From the NCBI GenBank assembly GCA_017591395.1, contig WEDG01007643.1, positions 24,596 through 88,595 on the forward strand: DNA of 64,000 bases. Reading direction: 5' to 3'. The translations under genes and the position numbers were made by a program. Below are positions 38,601 to 44,801 of the stretch, piece after piece; position 1 is the first letter of the stretch, and each line of letters starts with the position of its first letter. The DNA comes from Schistocephalus solidus. Taxonomy: Eukaryota > Platyhelminthes > Cestoda > Diphyllobothriidea > Diphyllobothriidae. The notes under the pieces are model-generated. The model saw only the letters and a list, made by a program, of their open reading frames with translations. It made no database searches and had not been told where the DNA came from.

Positions 38601-41600
38601 GAACTAAAACTTTCAGACGGGGGACACATATGAGATCTGAGTCGCCTACCCCCTTTGTGTGAAATTCAAGTGTGTATGAGAAGGCAGGAGGCAGGCAAAA
38701 ACTACCTTTTGAGATTTATCGTAGCTTCTGATAAAACTCGGTAATAGAAGCGAATTCCAGGGAGTAGTCGCGAAGAAGGAGACACCATCACTGAAACAAA
38801 AGCTTTATTAGCCTGACGTTTCGGATTCTCACTCAAATCCACCATCAGAGACATAGTCAGGTAAGGGTATTGGATTGCCCAGTATTGAGTTAAAACAGCA
38901 ACCATCCAATGTGCCACAAACGCAACGTGTGGATGCAGTGAACTGAAGACAAGGTTGCCTAATTACAATAGCTTCCACGGATTTTTAGAGCGAATGGCTA
39001 CCCGCGCAACTTCTGCAACCAGTGCCTACGCAAACGAGACGAGAGATAAAATCCAACCGGCCCAAATTTCTGCAAGCTCTCCCGTAAATAAAAAAACCTC
39101 TCGGGATAGTAAGTTTACAGGACTCGCTCACTCGGAAGCAGTCAGCGGCCTCGTCACACCCCTTGGAGTTGCGGTTGCGCACAGACCGGAGGCAACCATA
39201 AGGCGCCAGATCATGAGATCAAAAGACCCATTGCCACCGCAAGAAGCATCTGGGGTTGTTTATCGGGTCTGGTGCAGTTGCGGACAAAGCAAACATCTCG
39301 AAGAAACCAGAATACTACTTCGAACGACAATGGTCGAGCACGCAGCAGCAGAGAGGAGGAACGACACCAGCTCCCCAGTCGCAGTTCATTCTACGGGCCA
39401 AAATTTTTGCTAGAGTCGACAACCGCGTGAGCCGCTAACTGCTCGGGTCATCGTTATCCGGCCCTCAATAAATCAACAAGCGCAATGAACTGCCCGCCCC
39501 ATATTCGGTGTTGAGACTTTGCCTGAACAAAGCAGTTAGCCACGCGGAGAACGTGCAGAAGACCACTGTTCCTGGTGCCAATGTCGGCGAGCGAAATTGC
39601 TCAAGAGCTCACACGGATGACGAAATCCGGCCGTAAGCCATTTGACTGCGGGCCATCATCGCACCACATGCTACCTCGTGCGATGAGCGGTCAGATAATT
39701 ATCATACCAGGTGCAATTATCTGCTATGTACTAAACAGCTGCCAATTGTGATAGGAATGCAGTGGTCAAGCGACTACATCCTATAAATTCTACAAAATCT
39801 GGGCCATCCAAATAGCCTTATTTGACTCCGCCTCTGATGAGGTATTCGAGGGAAAATCCAAAACGCCAGTCTAATAAAGCTCTTGGTGCCAGTGATCGTG
39901 GGTCGTTCTTCGCAAGATAACTCGGTCCTCCCCTTAGGACGGGGAGTCATGCTACCCTTGGGGTACTCCTACTCAGCCGACATCAGAGTCACTCCACCGC
40001 ATCCTCCTTCTTGTCTTGTGAAATCCTGGACCTCTATGCGCATAACAGAGGAGCGTGGTGGCAAGCCTAGGCACGCGTTCGCGCCGCACCAGACATAGGC
40101 GCCCGATCCATCCCCAGTCTTCTTGACACTGGGCCCACGTTGGCGAGGGAGAAGAGAGTGCAGCAGAGGCAGTGAAAGTCGCAAGTTACTTTGCCGCCTA
40201 CCAAAGTACTTTAATGGTCAATTTGGGTGAAATCGAAGTAACTTGGAAGAAGCGAGGTTAAAGCCAATAGTAGCATCGGAAGATATTGGAACATATAGGC
40301 ATGTTAGATGGTGGCCACCTCTGCGTAATGTGGGAAGTAACTCGCTCAGTGCGGGACATGTAGGACTAAAGTGGAGGCGTTTAACAGGTGTAGATTGATT
40401 CATCATAATGGCAGCTTAGGTAGTAGCTAAGAGCCCAGATGTTTTGCCGTTTTTTAGCACGGCTTATCAGTGTGTTCCTCAGAGTTGCCCGTATGCTTTC
40501 ACGGTAAATATGAACTGCAGTTTCCAAGCTGCCCTTCTTTAAGCTCCTCAGAAAGTAATGTGCTACCTTGGAGGAAATCATTCGAGACAAAAAATTTCAG
40601 GATTAGTTCTAAAGTTGACAGCGGCCAGTGGACTACTAGCAGTAGTAAAACAAGTGTCAGCTGAGCCACCTACCAATGGCCAGGACGGGTACTAGCTCAA
40701 ATTTACAGACAGGTGTAGCGCAGGTAGAACACGCAATGACCACAAGCAGTTTTAAAATGTAACTGCCCAAGAAATCGAACATGCCTTAGCTGAAAGCGAT
40801 ATAAAATAAATAAATGTGTTTATTGATAAAGCAACTCAGTCTCCTTAAAACACAGGGAAAAACTTAATAAAAACTTCTTTCTGCAAACGCCTTAGCTTTG
40901 TTTTGGTTGCATGTTTAGACAATAGTGTGCAAAATGCGGAGTTTTTTTTCAAGTAAAAAAACCCGTCTTCAAAAGGGTATAGTAACTGCAAAATTAGAAA
41001 TGCAATAGCTATACAGTATAGAGATTAAAGTTTCGTTTTAATAATTTTTAGGATCAAGAAAAATCTGTCAGTTAGGGCTCTTGACAGTGCTCATTCGACA
41101 GTAAGAATCGGTTGCGGTCGATTTGAAGGACAGATCACATCTACTCAGATGCGAATGCATCGTTCCGGTTCAGCCGATGAATTAGACTTAGTTGGGACTG
41201 ATCTGTAAATATGCGGAAATCGATTCTGTCCAGGATGAAGCAATTTTAACCTGCGGGTCTGCCGCAAGCACTAGCCGACGCGCGCGCACGTTGAACGTGA
41301 CACGACAAGACTAAACAATTTGGCGCAAAAACCACCCACCGGTCGGCCAGCTATGTTCCTGCTGCTGGGTTTGTGTGCGGTTTGTGCGGAAATCCTTCCA
41401 CATACCAGGGCGAATTAAATGCCGGCGACGAAAGGCCGCATAAGCCAACTGGAGCACGCAAAGGAGTGGTGCACAGATGCGATGCAGACCTTTTGGCTGA
41501 AGCCGGTGATGTTCACGAACAAGAATGTGCGTGGACATAATCTGACGGCATGGAGGTGCAGAAGAAGGGGTTGTTAGTCTGTAAGAAAAGAGAACTCGAA

Positions 41601-43426
41601 TTCTTCCATTACTGTGATTTGAATGGAAGACTCCATTGTAATTCTGGGAAATTTTAGAGGCTGTTTATCGCTGCAGCAGGAAGAAGTGCCACAGCTTGCT
41701 TGTAGATCCGCAAATACTGTCGTTGACTGCTTCAATTACTGCCGAGGAGTCCGTTCCCAAATGGTATCAGTCGGTAGGAGACGAAAGCTGAATGGAACAA
41801 CGGAAAGCCCAATACAAATAGACGAGGCTAGATTTGCAGAGCGTCGTTAGTACAATTATGGCCGTCCTTTAGGTGGAGATGCACCCGTCAAAGAAACCGA
41901 TGACAATCTAGTACAGAATTATCAGGCATCACGGCTCATGCACTGAGGGTCCATGGGTATTTGGATTGTGCCAGGGTACCAATGTTAGGTACTTCTGCAT
42001 GCACAAGCGAGATATAGAGGCGTTGATCCCTATCATTCAACGTGAAGTAGAAGCCAGTTTATCGGTGACGCAATCAAGCTGGATACGATCATAAAACCAC
42101 CAATCACCGGGAAAATTACGTTGATCCGAACATAAGCACGCATAGCCAGCAACTGTATGACCTCTTCAGACAAGAAGATTCCGAGTTTGAATAAAAATTG
42201 CGGAGTTCCGCAACGTCTACTTCAGGGGCACATAGATGGAGAGTGCTGGTGTATTTTAATTCCCACTTAATTTTCACGATATAGACGACAAACTTTAAAG
42301 CGGATTCTGCCTTTTAACCAGTACCTGTAGGAACGGAAGGCACGCTAGAGTACAACACCAATGGCGGCACCACTAATAAGTCAATTAGGAAATTGGCTTC
42401 CTTAGCACGTAATGTGAGCAAGAACTTCCCCGCCCAAGTAATAAAAGTGGCTCTGCGTCTAATGTTATGGAAGGTAAGCGCTCGTGTGGCCTAGCCACTA
42501 GCCCTAAAGCATAGGTTAAAACTAAACCCTAACACTACCCTAAGACACAACTCTAACCCATACCTTAGCCATAAATTCAACTCAAAAGCCCCAAACCCAG
42601 CCCTAACCTTAACCATGATCAAAACAGTCATCCTAACTGAAAGTTTCACGAAATTTGATGCAAAGGGTTTCGGGTTTGGCAGGAAAGCACGAGTCTCTAA
42701 TCAGTTCATGTAATGAAGGTGCATTGCAAGCGAAGAGGACTACTACCGATCCCGAGAAGATGGACGGTGTCCTTGTGCATCAGGTAGGTAACAAGCAAGG
42801 AGACCTGCACAAAATTTAGCTCACTGGACTAGAAAGAGGCGTGCATGAAGCGGTTAAGGAGGTTACAGTCGCGTTCAGGTGAATCATACACCTAAATCCA
42901 AGATGCCACAAACACCAAATTTAGAAGGACACATTACAGCCGTGCGGTCGGGAAGGGAACCATTCTGTCAGTCAGTGACCCTGCAAACGCGACCATTACT
43001 GCTTCCTAATAATCAAAAAAACTAAACGTTTCGAATACATCAAGTCGATCTCTTTCTCTCTTTCTCTCTCATCCCTCCCCTATTTTCCCGATACATTATC
43101 AGGCAGGTTCGTATTAAATCGACTAAAAACGAGAACGGGAGCAGTAACTAGGGCCTACACATTTAAGTGTGACGCTTTTTAATTTCATCAGAAATTAAGG
43201 CGGAAGCTCAGAAAAAACACTGCGTCAACACCTTACCCCTTTTAGGTAAAAAATGTCACCAGCCAGGATGACTTTGAGCACTCACCGAGAGCCGTCCTCG
43301 GCAAGTTTGTCCAAGCAAGGCTGAATCATAGTCTCGAATTCCTTCGCATCCGAGAGAAGGCGACCTAATTCCAAGAGCGGCGCGACACAGGCGGCCCGGA
43401 CAATGCGCTGGCTGTCAGCGACCAAT
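8912..43426 (-). CDS. PPP2R1-like: PP2A scaffold subunit A-like (PR65) HEAT-repeat protein, partial, seven exons
   Basis: Seven minus-strand exons (43426-43286, 38276-38122, 32216-32014, 29369-29205, 20129-19614, 9758-9511, 9006-8912) join with matching phases and GT-AG introns. They give 1523 nt, about 507 residues of HEAT repeats. The order of segments follows human PR65 from about residue 205 to near the end. Landmarks are ATQLKDFC (PR65 HKVKEFC), NWRVRLGVVQS (KWRVRLAIIEY), ALAWLRDPTWAVRD (CMAWLVDHVYAIRE), SNYHLRQIF (PNYLHRMTT), VPNVRFAAARAL (VANVRFNVAKSL) and DVDVRYFAQDAL ([12 protein letters not shown]). PR65 is the scaffold of PP2A: HEAT 1-10 bind regulatory B subunits and HEAT 11-15 bind the catalytic subunit. 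The Trp-Arg pair corresponding to human W417-R418, at the C-subunit contact, is kept. By eye the protein is much more divergent than a usual PR65 and has two large inserts, so it is probably a paralogue. PPP4R1 was considered and fits less well. HEAT 1-5 and the last residues are missing. Confidence 0.85.
9007..9510 (-). other. Intron of the PP2A-scaffold-like gene, 504 bp
   Basis: The intron has a GTGAGT donor at 9510 and a CGCCCAG acceptor ending at 9007. It holds a short (ATT/ACT)n tract at 9151-9185. Confidence 0.6.
9511..9758 (-). CDS. PP2A-scaffold-like gene, exon (HEAT 13-14) with Pro/Ala-rich insert
   Basis: The 248-bp exon runs from a GCCACTCAG acceptor to a CCAAAA|GTGAGT donor. It begins SLYKHVSAQSQ, then has about 30 residues rich in Pro, Ala, Ser and Thr not found in PR65, then LQTCLQLLLQLLSEDPVPNV and RFAAARALLLISGSIDQ. 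The last part matches PR65 [20 protein letters not shown] ... LQKIGPILDN. The exon ends with two spare bases that combine with the first base of the next exon to give Lys. Confidence 0.87.
10862..10925 (+). repeat. Degenerate TTAGGG-like repeat
   Basis: A short run of GGGTTAG, GGGTTAGGATTAGG and TTTAGGGT units, similar in kind to the opposite-strand stretches at 7185-7310 and 42480-42640. Too irregular to be a telomere array. Confidence 0.4.
12118..12850. other. CG-rich, microsatellite-containing intronic tract
   Basis: The tract begins with a poly-G run (12118-12135). It contains GTGTGTGTGCGCGCG (about 12290-12305) and a run of alternating CG/CA dinucleotides at 12685-12760. It has far more CpG than its surroundings. 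Long frames open here on both strands because of composition. It could be a CpG-rich regulatory region or a Z-DNA-prone repeat; no gene is supported. Confidence 0.45.
13500..15050. other. AT-rich intronic stretch without a gene
   Basis: Clearly richer in A and T than the flanks, with no reading frame above about 60 codons and no repeat shared with other parts of the window. It may be an old decayed repeat. Confidence 0.4.
16565..16800 (+). mobile_element. tRNA-headed SINE, 3' subfamily 2
   Basis: It carries the same head and core as the 5616 copy (GAGCCCATGG, GGGTTGGGTATGGCTGGCTG, CATTCCAGTCTCC) and the subfamily 2 tail (GCTGCTGCTGGTGGGGCTCG, ACGGGACGAACGAGTCC). The head is shortened by an internal deletion. 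Confidence 0.75.
19614..20129 (-). CDS. PP2A-scaffold-like gene, large exon with Ala/Ser/Gly/Thr-rich insert (HEAT 11-13)
   Basis: This 516-bp exon (172 codons, phase 0 at both ends) runs from a GCCTATAG acceptor to a GTGCAG|GTGGGT donor. Its first part, PESCLRETILPSALAWLRDP and then TWAVRDCACRTLARLLRSCP, matches PR65 FFDEKLNSLCMAWLVD ... YAIREAATSNLKKLVEK. The last part, ARGLRALASDSNYHLRQIF, matches IIPKVLAMSGDPNYLHRMT. Between them lie about 100 residues of Gly/Ala/Ser/Thr-rich sequence absent from PR65 of other animals. The insert falls between two HEAT helices, where a flexible loop could be tolerated. A GC-rich antisense frame on the plus strand (19651-20214) is a shadow of this composition. 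Confidence 0.87.
20785..20850 (-). ncRNA. Degenerate PLE terminus with a decayed hammerhead motif
   Basis: On the plus strand this reads AGCTTTATTAGCCTAAC followed by a disrupted form of the GACGTTTCGGATTC block seen at 38811 and 31280. It is the decayed 3' end of another minus-strand PLE. The GAAACGTC half has changed too much to act as a ribozyme. Confidence 0.35.
20924..21025 (-). mobile_element. Partial SINE (core only)
   Basis: This is the reverse complement of the SINE core (ACCGACAAAGACAAGGGAGA, TGGCTTATTAGCCG, CCCAATCCCAAGTGTGGCAC). It is bounded on both sides by (TA)n at about 20897-20918 and 21030-21072. Confidence 0.75.
21030..21072. repeat. (TA)n microsatellite
   Basis: About 20 TA units join the SINE fragment to the minus-strand PLE end. 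Confidence 0.95.
21075..21870 (-). mobile_element. Penelope-like element, 3' half, minus arm of a head-to-head pair
   Basis: The minus strand encodes VADHCADSGHTFAFQNAEIL, then GRGSDRVARETIEAWHTGTTSINRC (21862 downwards). This is the C-terminal part of a GIY-YIG endonuclease as found in PLEs, followed by a Thr/Pro/Ser-rich tail and the PLE 3' end. From 21085 to about 21610 its sequence is nearly the reverse complement of 22160-22690, so the two form a large inverted repeat with about 1.6 kb between outer ends. PLEs encode an RT related to telomerase plus this endonuclease; the RT part is absent here. Confidence 0.82.
21147..21190 (-). ncRNA. Hammerhead-ribozyme-like motif, minus arm (core mutated)
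   Basis: Reading the minus strand, CCGACGA (21185-21179) is followed by a stem II (AAATC ... GATTT, 5 bp) and GAAACGTC (21159-21152). These are the hammerhead core elements in the right order, but the first box has C where CUGANGA requires U. The family is known: PLEs carry small type I hammerheads with a very short stem III, thought to work as dimers through a palindromic ACGU. The mirror copy at 22581 keeps the consensus. Confidence 0.6.
21871..22690 (+). mobile_element. Penelope-like element, 3' half, plus arm with GIY-YIG domain
   Basis: The plus strand encodes GIGIAHRPESTIRHLVMRPK, then NVIYRVQCNFCAVNYIGETG and KHLQTRVGEHMRAIRKMDPL with SLVADHCADSGRTFAFQNA. This is the PLE GIY-YIG endonuclease: YR.QC..C...YIGETG, then R..EH...I and the conserved H.....H-type region. 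Just after FQNA about 200 bp present in the minus arm (21611-21810) are missing. The arm ends at the same 3' terminus as the minus arm and is followed by (TA)n at 22692-22718. Confidence 0.85.
22581..22625 (+). ncRNA. Hammerhead-ribozyme-like motif, plus arm (consensus core)
   Basis: CTGACGA (22585-22591, matching CUGANGA) is followed by AAATC/GATTT stem II with a six-base loop, then GAAA (22611-22614) and CGTC with the expected cleavage after the C at 22618. Flanking ACCT and AGGA can form a short stem I. Stem III is only A-U plus C-G, and ACGU is self-complementary, which fits the dimeric hammerheads reported for PLEs. The motif is inside the PLE end, just before AATAAAA. Confidence 0.7.
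22692..22718. repeat. (TA)n microsatellite
   Basis: About 13 TA units lie between the plus-arm PLE end and the 3' end of a minus-strand SINE. Confidence 0.95.
22722..22992 (-). mobile_element. Full-length tRNA-headed SINE, 3' subfamily 1
   Basis: On the minus strand this runs from GAGCCCGTGGCTCAACGGT through a perfect B box GGTTCGAATCC (22938-22928), the shared core, and the subfamily 1 tail (CGCTATGCGACCGCCTGCGA, GAGCTCCAGGGCACAACGGA) to GATCGGTGAGCC next to (TA)n. It is the most complete single copy in the window, about 270 bp. The head looks like a tRNA with anticodon arm and T arm, so transcription by RNA polymerase III from internal promoters is expected. Confidence 0.85.
23011..23117 (+). 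mobile_element. Partial SINE in opposite orientation
   Basis: The plus strand starts at GTGTGTGCCACACTTGGGAT and covers the core up to TTTGTCGGTTCCATTCCAT, then runs into (TA)n. It abuts the head of the minus-strand SINE at 22722-22992, so the two are head to head. Confidence 0.8.
23117..23168. repeat. (TA)n microsatellite
   Basis: About 25 TA units directly follow the truncated SINE. Confidence 0.95.
23215..23300 (+). repeat. Fragment of a dispersed repeat (CAGTAGCAGAAACA ... CGTGTCTGGG)
   Basis: The block GCAGTAGCAGAAACATCTGT followed by GAAACACGTGTCTGGGCTTT is shared with 36790-36895, 37090-37225 and, more weakly, 45950-46035. It is probably the terminus of another PLE family, but no protein-coding part is attached here. 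Confidence 0.55.
24985..25145 (+). mobile_element. SINE, 5'-truncated, 3' subfamily 2
   Basis: It starts in the core (GGACATGGCTGGCTGATAAC, AATAAGCCAGAA, CCCTTGTCTTTGTCGGCAGT) and ends in the subfamily 2 tail (GCCCCTGTGCGGTTACTGG ... GTAACCGATCGATGAGCACC). The tRNA-like head is missing or too decayed to see. Confidence 0.7.
25590..25960 (-). pseudogene. Penelope-like element, GIY-YIG endonuclease fragment
   Basis: The minus strand encodes, over two frames, a Cys/Tyr region (CPSNYCDVTDKRLRSPMHVH, TLAVKRKDVRSHVAMH) followed by STVVGRAETKMMREIIKAWQ and SDANLIYQRH. This is the second half of a PLE GIY-YIG domain. A frameshift near 25810 breaks it. No RT is attached. Confidence 0.7.
28650..28740. 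repeat. GA-rich low-complexity tract
   Basis: A purine-rich run of GAGAGAGG/GAGGAG units about 90 bp long. Serine-rich frames on the opposite strand are produced by it. Confidence 0.8.
29205..29369 (-). CDS. PP2A-scaffold-like gene, exon (HEAT 10-11, Trp-Arg contact)
   Basis: The 165-bp exon is exactly 55 codons, in phase 0 at both ends, between a CTCTGCAG acceptor and an AAACTG|GTAAGT donor. It encodes PKQYVFEYFSELMALMPASE and then LLPSLVNLWQGKNWRVRLGVVQSVP. In PR65 the Trp-Arg of the WRVRL motif (human W417-R418) contacts the catalytic subunit. Its conservation argues that this divergent protein still binds a PP2A-type catalytic subunit (inference). Confidence 0.88.
29632..29686. repeat. 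(TA)n microsatellite
   Basis: About 27 TA units at the 3' side of a minus-strand PLE fragment, the same placement as beside the PLE ends at 21 and 22.7 kb. Confidence 0.95.
29690..30530 (-). pseudogene. Penelope-like element, C-terminal part with GIY-YIG domain (second family)
   Basis: The minus strand from 30128 encodes RTQLVHPKDRVGYFNRRDAV, then YKISCTSCDAVYCRLAGKSL and TTRLNEHQLSVRGRDPLSLV. This is a PLE GIY-YIG endonuclease preceded by the usual linker from the RT thumb. Upstream, in another frame (30260-30450), is a segment ending DARDDKSSKKKVFP that belongs to the RT-endonuclease linker. Its sequence differs enough from the 21-22 kb element to be a separate PLE family. It is truncated and frameshifted. 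Confidence 0.7.
30505..30740 (+). mobile_element. tRNA-headed SINE, 3' subfamily 2
   Basis: Starts at a decayed head (GAGCATTGGACTTCTGATCA ... CGGGTTCTACACC), then the core (GGGGTTGGTTATGACTGGCC, CTAATAAGCCAGAAAC, CCCTTGTCTTTGTCGGCAG) and the tail (GGGGGGCTCATGAGTGAGCC ... GATTGGTGAGCG). Confidence 0.75.
31150..31325. mobile_element. SINE core fragment joined to a minus-strand PLE end with a decayed hammerhead
   Basis: Plus-strand 31195-31250 resembles the SINE core (GTCTCCCTTTTCGCTGTCGG). From 31265 the sequence reads AGAGCTTTATTTGCCTGACG, the shared 3' terminus of a minus-strand PLE. Its minus strand has GAATCC-GAAACGTCAGGC, the 3' half of the hammerhead (31281-31297), but the CUGANGA box is no longer recognisable. 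Confidence 0.5.
32014..32216 (-). CDS. PP2A-scaffold-like gene, exon (HEAT 8-9)
   Basis: The 203-bp exon lies between an AATTTTTAG acceptor and a CCAG|GTTAGT donor. It encodes FCLASPPEILTDFLLPRLQE, then MERDERVRSELVCCAVGLLP and PLVRPILAFLNLNIDQ. It aligns with PR65 FCENLSADCRE ... [20 protein letters not shown] ... HLLPLFLAQLK. The exon ends on a codon boundary. Confidence 0.85.
32385..32442. repeat. (ACT)n and (CCA)n trinucleotide tract
   Basis: CTACTACTACTACCACTACC is followed by repeated CACCACCAC/CCACCACCA units inside an intron. Confidence 0.9.
34340..34790 (-). mobile_element. LINE 3'-untranslated fragment
   Basis: Blocks such as GGGTGGTGCAGGGGCTATGA, TTAGTTTTAAGTGATAGTAG and GTGTCAAGACATAGTCAAGA correspond to 51596-51720, the 3' end of the LINE copy on the minus strand. 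No coding part is attached, which fits extreme 5' truncation. Confidence 0.6.
35690..36130. other. CG-rich intronic tract with alternating CG/CA
   Basis: GC-rich with many CpG sites: GCGCGCGGCGCACA (35846-35860), GCGTGCGTACGTACGCGCGC (about 35938-35960), and runs of CACGCGCGCGCAAGCGCGCA with (CA)n at 36018-36050. Similar in character to 12685-12760. Potential Z-DNA or CpG-rich control region; no gene is supported. Confidence 0.45.
36520..37076. repeat. Inverted repeat (foldback) with about 180-bp arms
   Basis: The arm 36520-36710 is the imperfect reverse complement of 36893-37076: GGGGAAATAATTTCTGAAAT at the left outer end mirrors ATTTCAGAAATTATTTCCCC at the right, and CTACAAACAAGAAGTACC mirrors the GTACTTGTTTGTAGAATGGG block. 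The 180-bp spacer holds the CAGAAACCGCATAG ... CGAAACACGTATCTGGG repeat. A second copy of that repeat follows the right arm at 37090-37225, and 45905-46035 has a related piece. No coding sequence was found. Confidence 0.8.
37085..37225 (+). repeat. Second copy of the CAGAAACCGCATAG ... GTGTCTGGG repeat
   Basis: It is highly similar to 36785-36895, with matching phrases AGGAGCCGAACC, CTCGTTGCTG and GGCGAAACACGT. It is a direct repeat about 305 bp after the first copy. Confidence 0.75.
37385..37660 (-). mobile_element. tRNA-headed SINE, 3' subfamily 2
   Basis: The minus strand reads from GAGCCCGTGGTTAGAGCGTT (37655 downwards) through the core to GCCGCTGTGCGGCTGCTGCT and CGATAGGTGAGCGCC. The T-arm/B-box region is GGGTTCGACTTGG. 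Almost full length. Confidence 0.78.
37690..37965 (+). mobile_element. SINE tail followed by a second SINE head and core
   Basis: Plus-strand 37720-37810 is a subfamily 2 tail (TGCGGCTGCTGGTGGGACTG ... CCGATTGGTGAGCACCCA). From 37850 a tRNA-like head (GTTGCGAGTTTGAACCTCGG) and a shortened core (GGGCTAATAAGCCCGAAATG, CCAGTCTCCCTTGTCTATAT) follow. At least two truncated copies are fused. Confidence 0.6.
38122..38276 (-). CDS. PP2A-scaffold-like gene, exon (HEAT 7)
   Basis: The 155-bp exon lies between a CCCTCTTTAG acceptor and an AAAAG|GTCAGT donor. It encodes DTRRALASSMADLQKVAV ... MMMNLLEDNEVETRRVAATQLK. It matches PR65 VRYMVADKFTELQKAV ... FQNLMKDCEAEVRAAA. The left junction rebuilds an Arg codon (CG+A) and the right junction rebuilds Asp (G+AC), giving QLKDFC where PR65 has KVKEFC. 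Confidence 0.85.
38745..38940 (-). mobile_element. Penelope-like element 3' end, minus arm
   Basis: The plus-strand text AGAAGCGAATTCCAGGGAGT ... AAAAGCTTTATTAGCCTGAC repeats the terminal arrangement of the PLE at 21075. It faces another PLE end at 39905 in the opposite orientation. Confidence 0.7.
38811..38853 (-). ncRNA. Hammerhead-ribozyme-like motif in PLE end
   Basis: Minus strand: CTGATGG (38848-38842, one change from CUGANGA), then GGATT and AATCC as a perfect 5-bp stem II with an eight-base loop, then GAAACGTC (38822-38815) and AGGC. All core elements are in order; the A-to-G change in the first box would probably reduce or abolish cleavage. Confidence 0.65.
39000..39905 (+). pseudogene. 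Penelope-like element, GIY-YIG part, plus arm
   Basis: The plus strand encodes GLVTPLGVAVAHRPEATIRR, QIMRSKDPLPPQEASGVVYR and VWCSCGQSKHLEETRILLRT, a PLE linker plus GIY-YIG start. In place of the usual YIGETG the sequence has HLEETR, so the active site is decayed. It ends near 39905 with TAATAAAGCTCTTGGTGCC, mirroring 38760-38800. Confidence 0.72.
39829..39876 (+). ncRNA. Decayed hammerhead-like motif, plus arm
   Basis: CTGATGA (39834-39840) matches the consensus box; GTATT/AATCC is an imperfect stem II; the second box reads AAAACGCC where GAAACGTC is expected. This is the mirror partner of 38811-38853. It keeps the box the other arm has lost and has lost the one the other keeps. Confidence 0.55.
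42480..42640 (-). repeat. Degenerate telomere-like CCCTAA-rich repeat
   Basis: Units such as AAACCCTAACACTACCCTAA, CTCTAACCC and GCCCTAACCTTAACC occur in imperfect succession over about 150 bp. It is the longest stretch of this type in the window. Confidence 0.55.
43286..43426 (-). CDS. PP2A-scaffold-like gene, first exon visible (HEAT 6)
   Basis: The 141-bp exon begins after a TGTTGTAG acceptor and ends at a CG|GTGAGT donor. It encodes LVADSQRIVRAACV ... MIQPCLDKLAEDGSR, matching PR65 HEAT 6 (DEQDSVR ... LRQAAEDKSW). It starts with one base completing a codon, so a further exon ending in two spare bases must lie upstream, beyond 43426. No such exon was found in the remaining 20 kb of the window. 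Confidence 0.82.
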
Positions 43427-43942
43427 CTACAACAGCACAAAAATCGAGAAATCGGAATAACATTCCCAGAAAACAACTGCGCTGTGACGGATATACAGGT
43501 ATGAGTCTCATTCAATGAAGGTGCAGGCGTTTTGAGGTCATCAATGACCCAATCACTGCAGCTTTTTTGGATGTCAAGAGGTGGTCAAATTACAGGGGCG
43601 GGCGATTTAAGCAGCCTCCGAATTGTCGGGAGACGTAGCCAACCCTGTTGTATGCACTGAGACCTGATTCTGTTTCACACAGCAGCATTCAAAATGTTAA
43701 AAATTTGACAAATAGAAGGTAGGATTCGGACGAAACAACTGCCATTGAGTAAACATAGTGAGGATGAGATTTGTGGACCTACTTAGTATTTACTCCTATG
43801 AAATACGTATTTGTCATTTTGATAGGCTTTATTTAACACCTTCCCTTGCACTCACACACACTCGCACACTGTACCACGATACCATCAAGGTTAGCATGCA
43901 TTTAAGGCTAAGGATGAGAGGGTTTGGGGTAAGGATTATGCT

Positions 43943-43966
43943 ATATATATATATATATATATATAA
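43943..43966. repeat. (TA)n microsatellite
   Basis: About 11 TA units without an obvious neighbouring element. Confidence 0.9.
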
Positions 43967-44717
43967 AAATTGCACATGTATGTTGCTAAAGATGCAACAG
44001 GCAAGACGTAGACAGCTGTTTCACAGTTGTTACCTATCATCAGTACGCCATATGCCTTGTTCACTGAGGTATATAAATATGATGTGGAGGGTCGACTATC
44101 GCTTACCACCTTTGTATAATAGTTACAATATGTCAGGATGCGATTTCCAAATGTCTGTCTTTTTCACTTAAACATATAGCACTTACTAATGAAATGACGT
44201 CATAAATTGTGTTATTTGTTTCAAAAGATGTTGACGTCCCTTAAAATTCAAGTACATGGAAACACGGGCAAAATATTCCTTCTTGGACACACTATTAAGA
44301 CAACAACTCGGCAAACTATATTTGTCGTTCTTGAAGGAAAGTATGAAGTAATTAGGATCGGCGCTTATGGAATGTTAACAAACCGGTAGTGATTGTTGTT
44401 GTTAGTGTCGTTGAGGTTGTCGGAGGTGTGAAGGATGGGTTTTATCGAACGATATTTTTCTTTCTTTCTACCGGTTTTTGCTGACCATGCAAGTGTCCAA
44501 ATGTCTTTTATACCTCAATGAAAAATTGCTTGATTTCATGTAGGTTTATGAAACTAGTTGTTTAACGTTTCATGACCATTGCATTGGTCAGAATTGGTCA
44601 CGATGGTAAAAATTGCAAATAAAGAACAAATAAACGTATGAAGAAAAATTATGGCTGCTATCCATTTAACTTATTGTTATTTTGATGTTTACTGAATGTG
44701 TTATGTTTAACTTTCAG

Positions 44718-44801
44718 TTACTCTTCTTTGTCTTCAAAATGGATTTCTAAAAGGACTCATATATGCATTGGCTGGACAAACGATATCACGTGCATTTCAA
44801 G
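44718..44801 (+). CDS. Candidate internal exon, unknown product
   Basis: An 84-bp segment lies between a CTTTCAG acceptor and a CAAG|GTAAGA donor and is open in one frame (YSSLSSKWISKRTHICIGW, then TNDITCIS). It starts needing two bases and ends with two spare bases. It lies on the plus strand upstream of the last exon at 45632, but the phases do not join directly, so an intermediate exon would be needed. Unrecognised; it could be a chance frame. Confidence 0.3.

Larger units (their letters stand above)
38277..43285 (-). other. Intron of the PP2A-scaffold-like gene, 5.0 kb
   Basis: This intron contains the head-to-head PLE pair at 38745-39905 and a CCCTAA-like repeat at 42480-42640. Between 39910 and 42470 no gene or known repeat was recognised. 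Confidence 0.6.
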
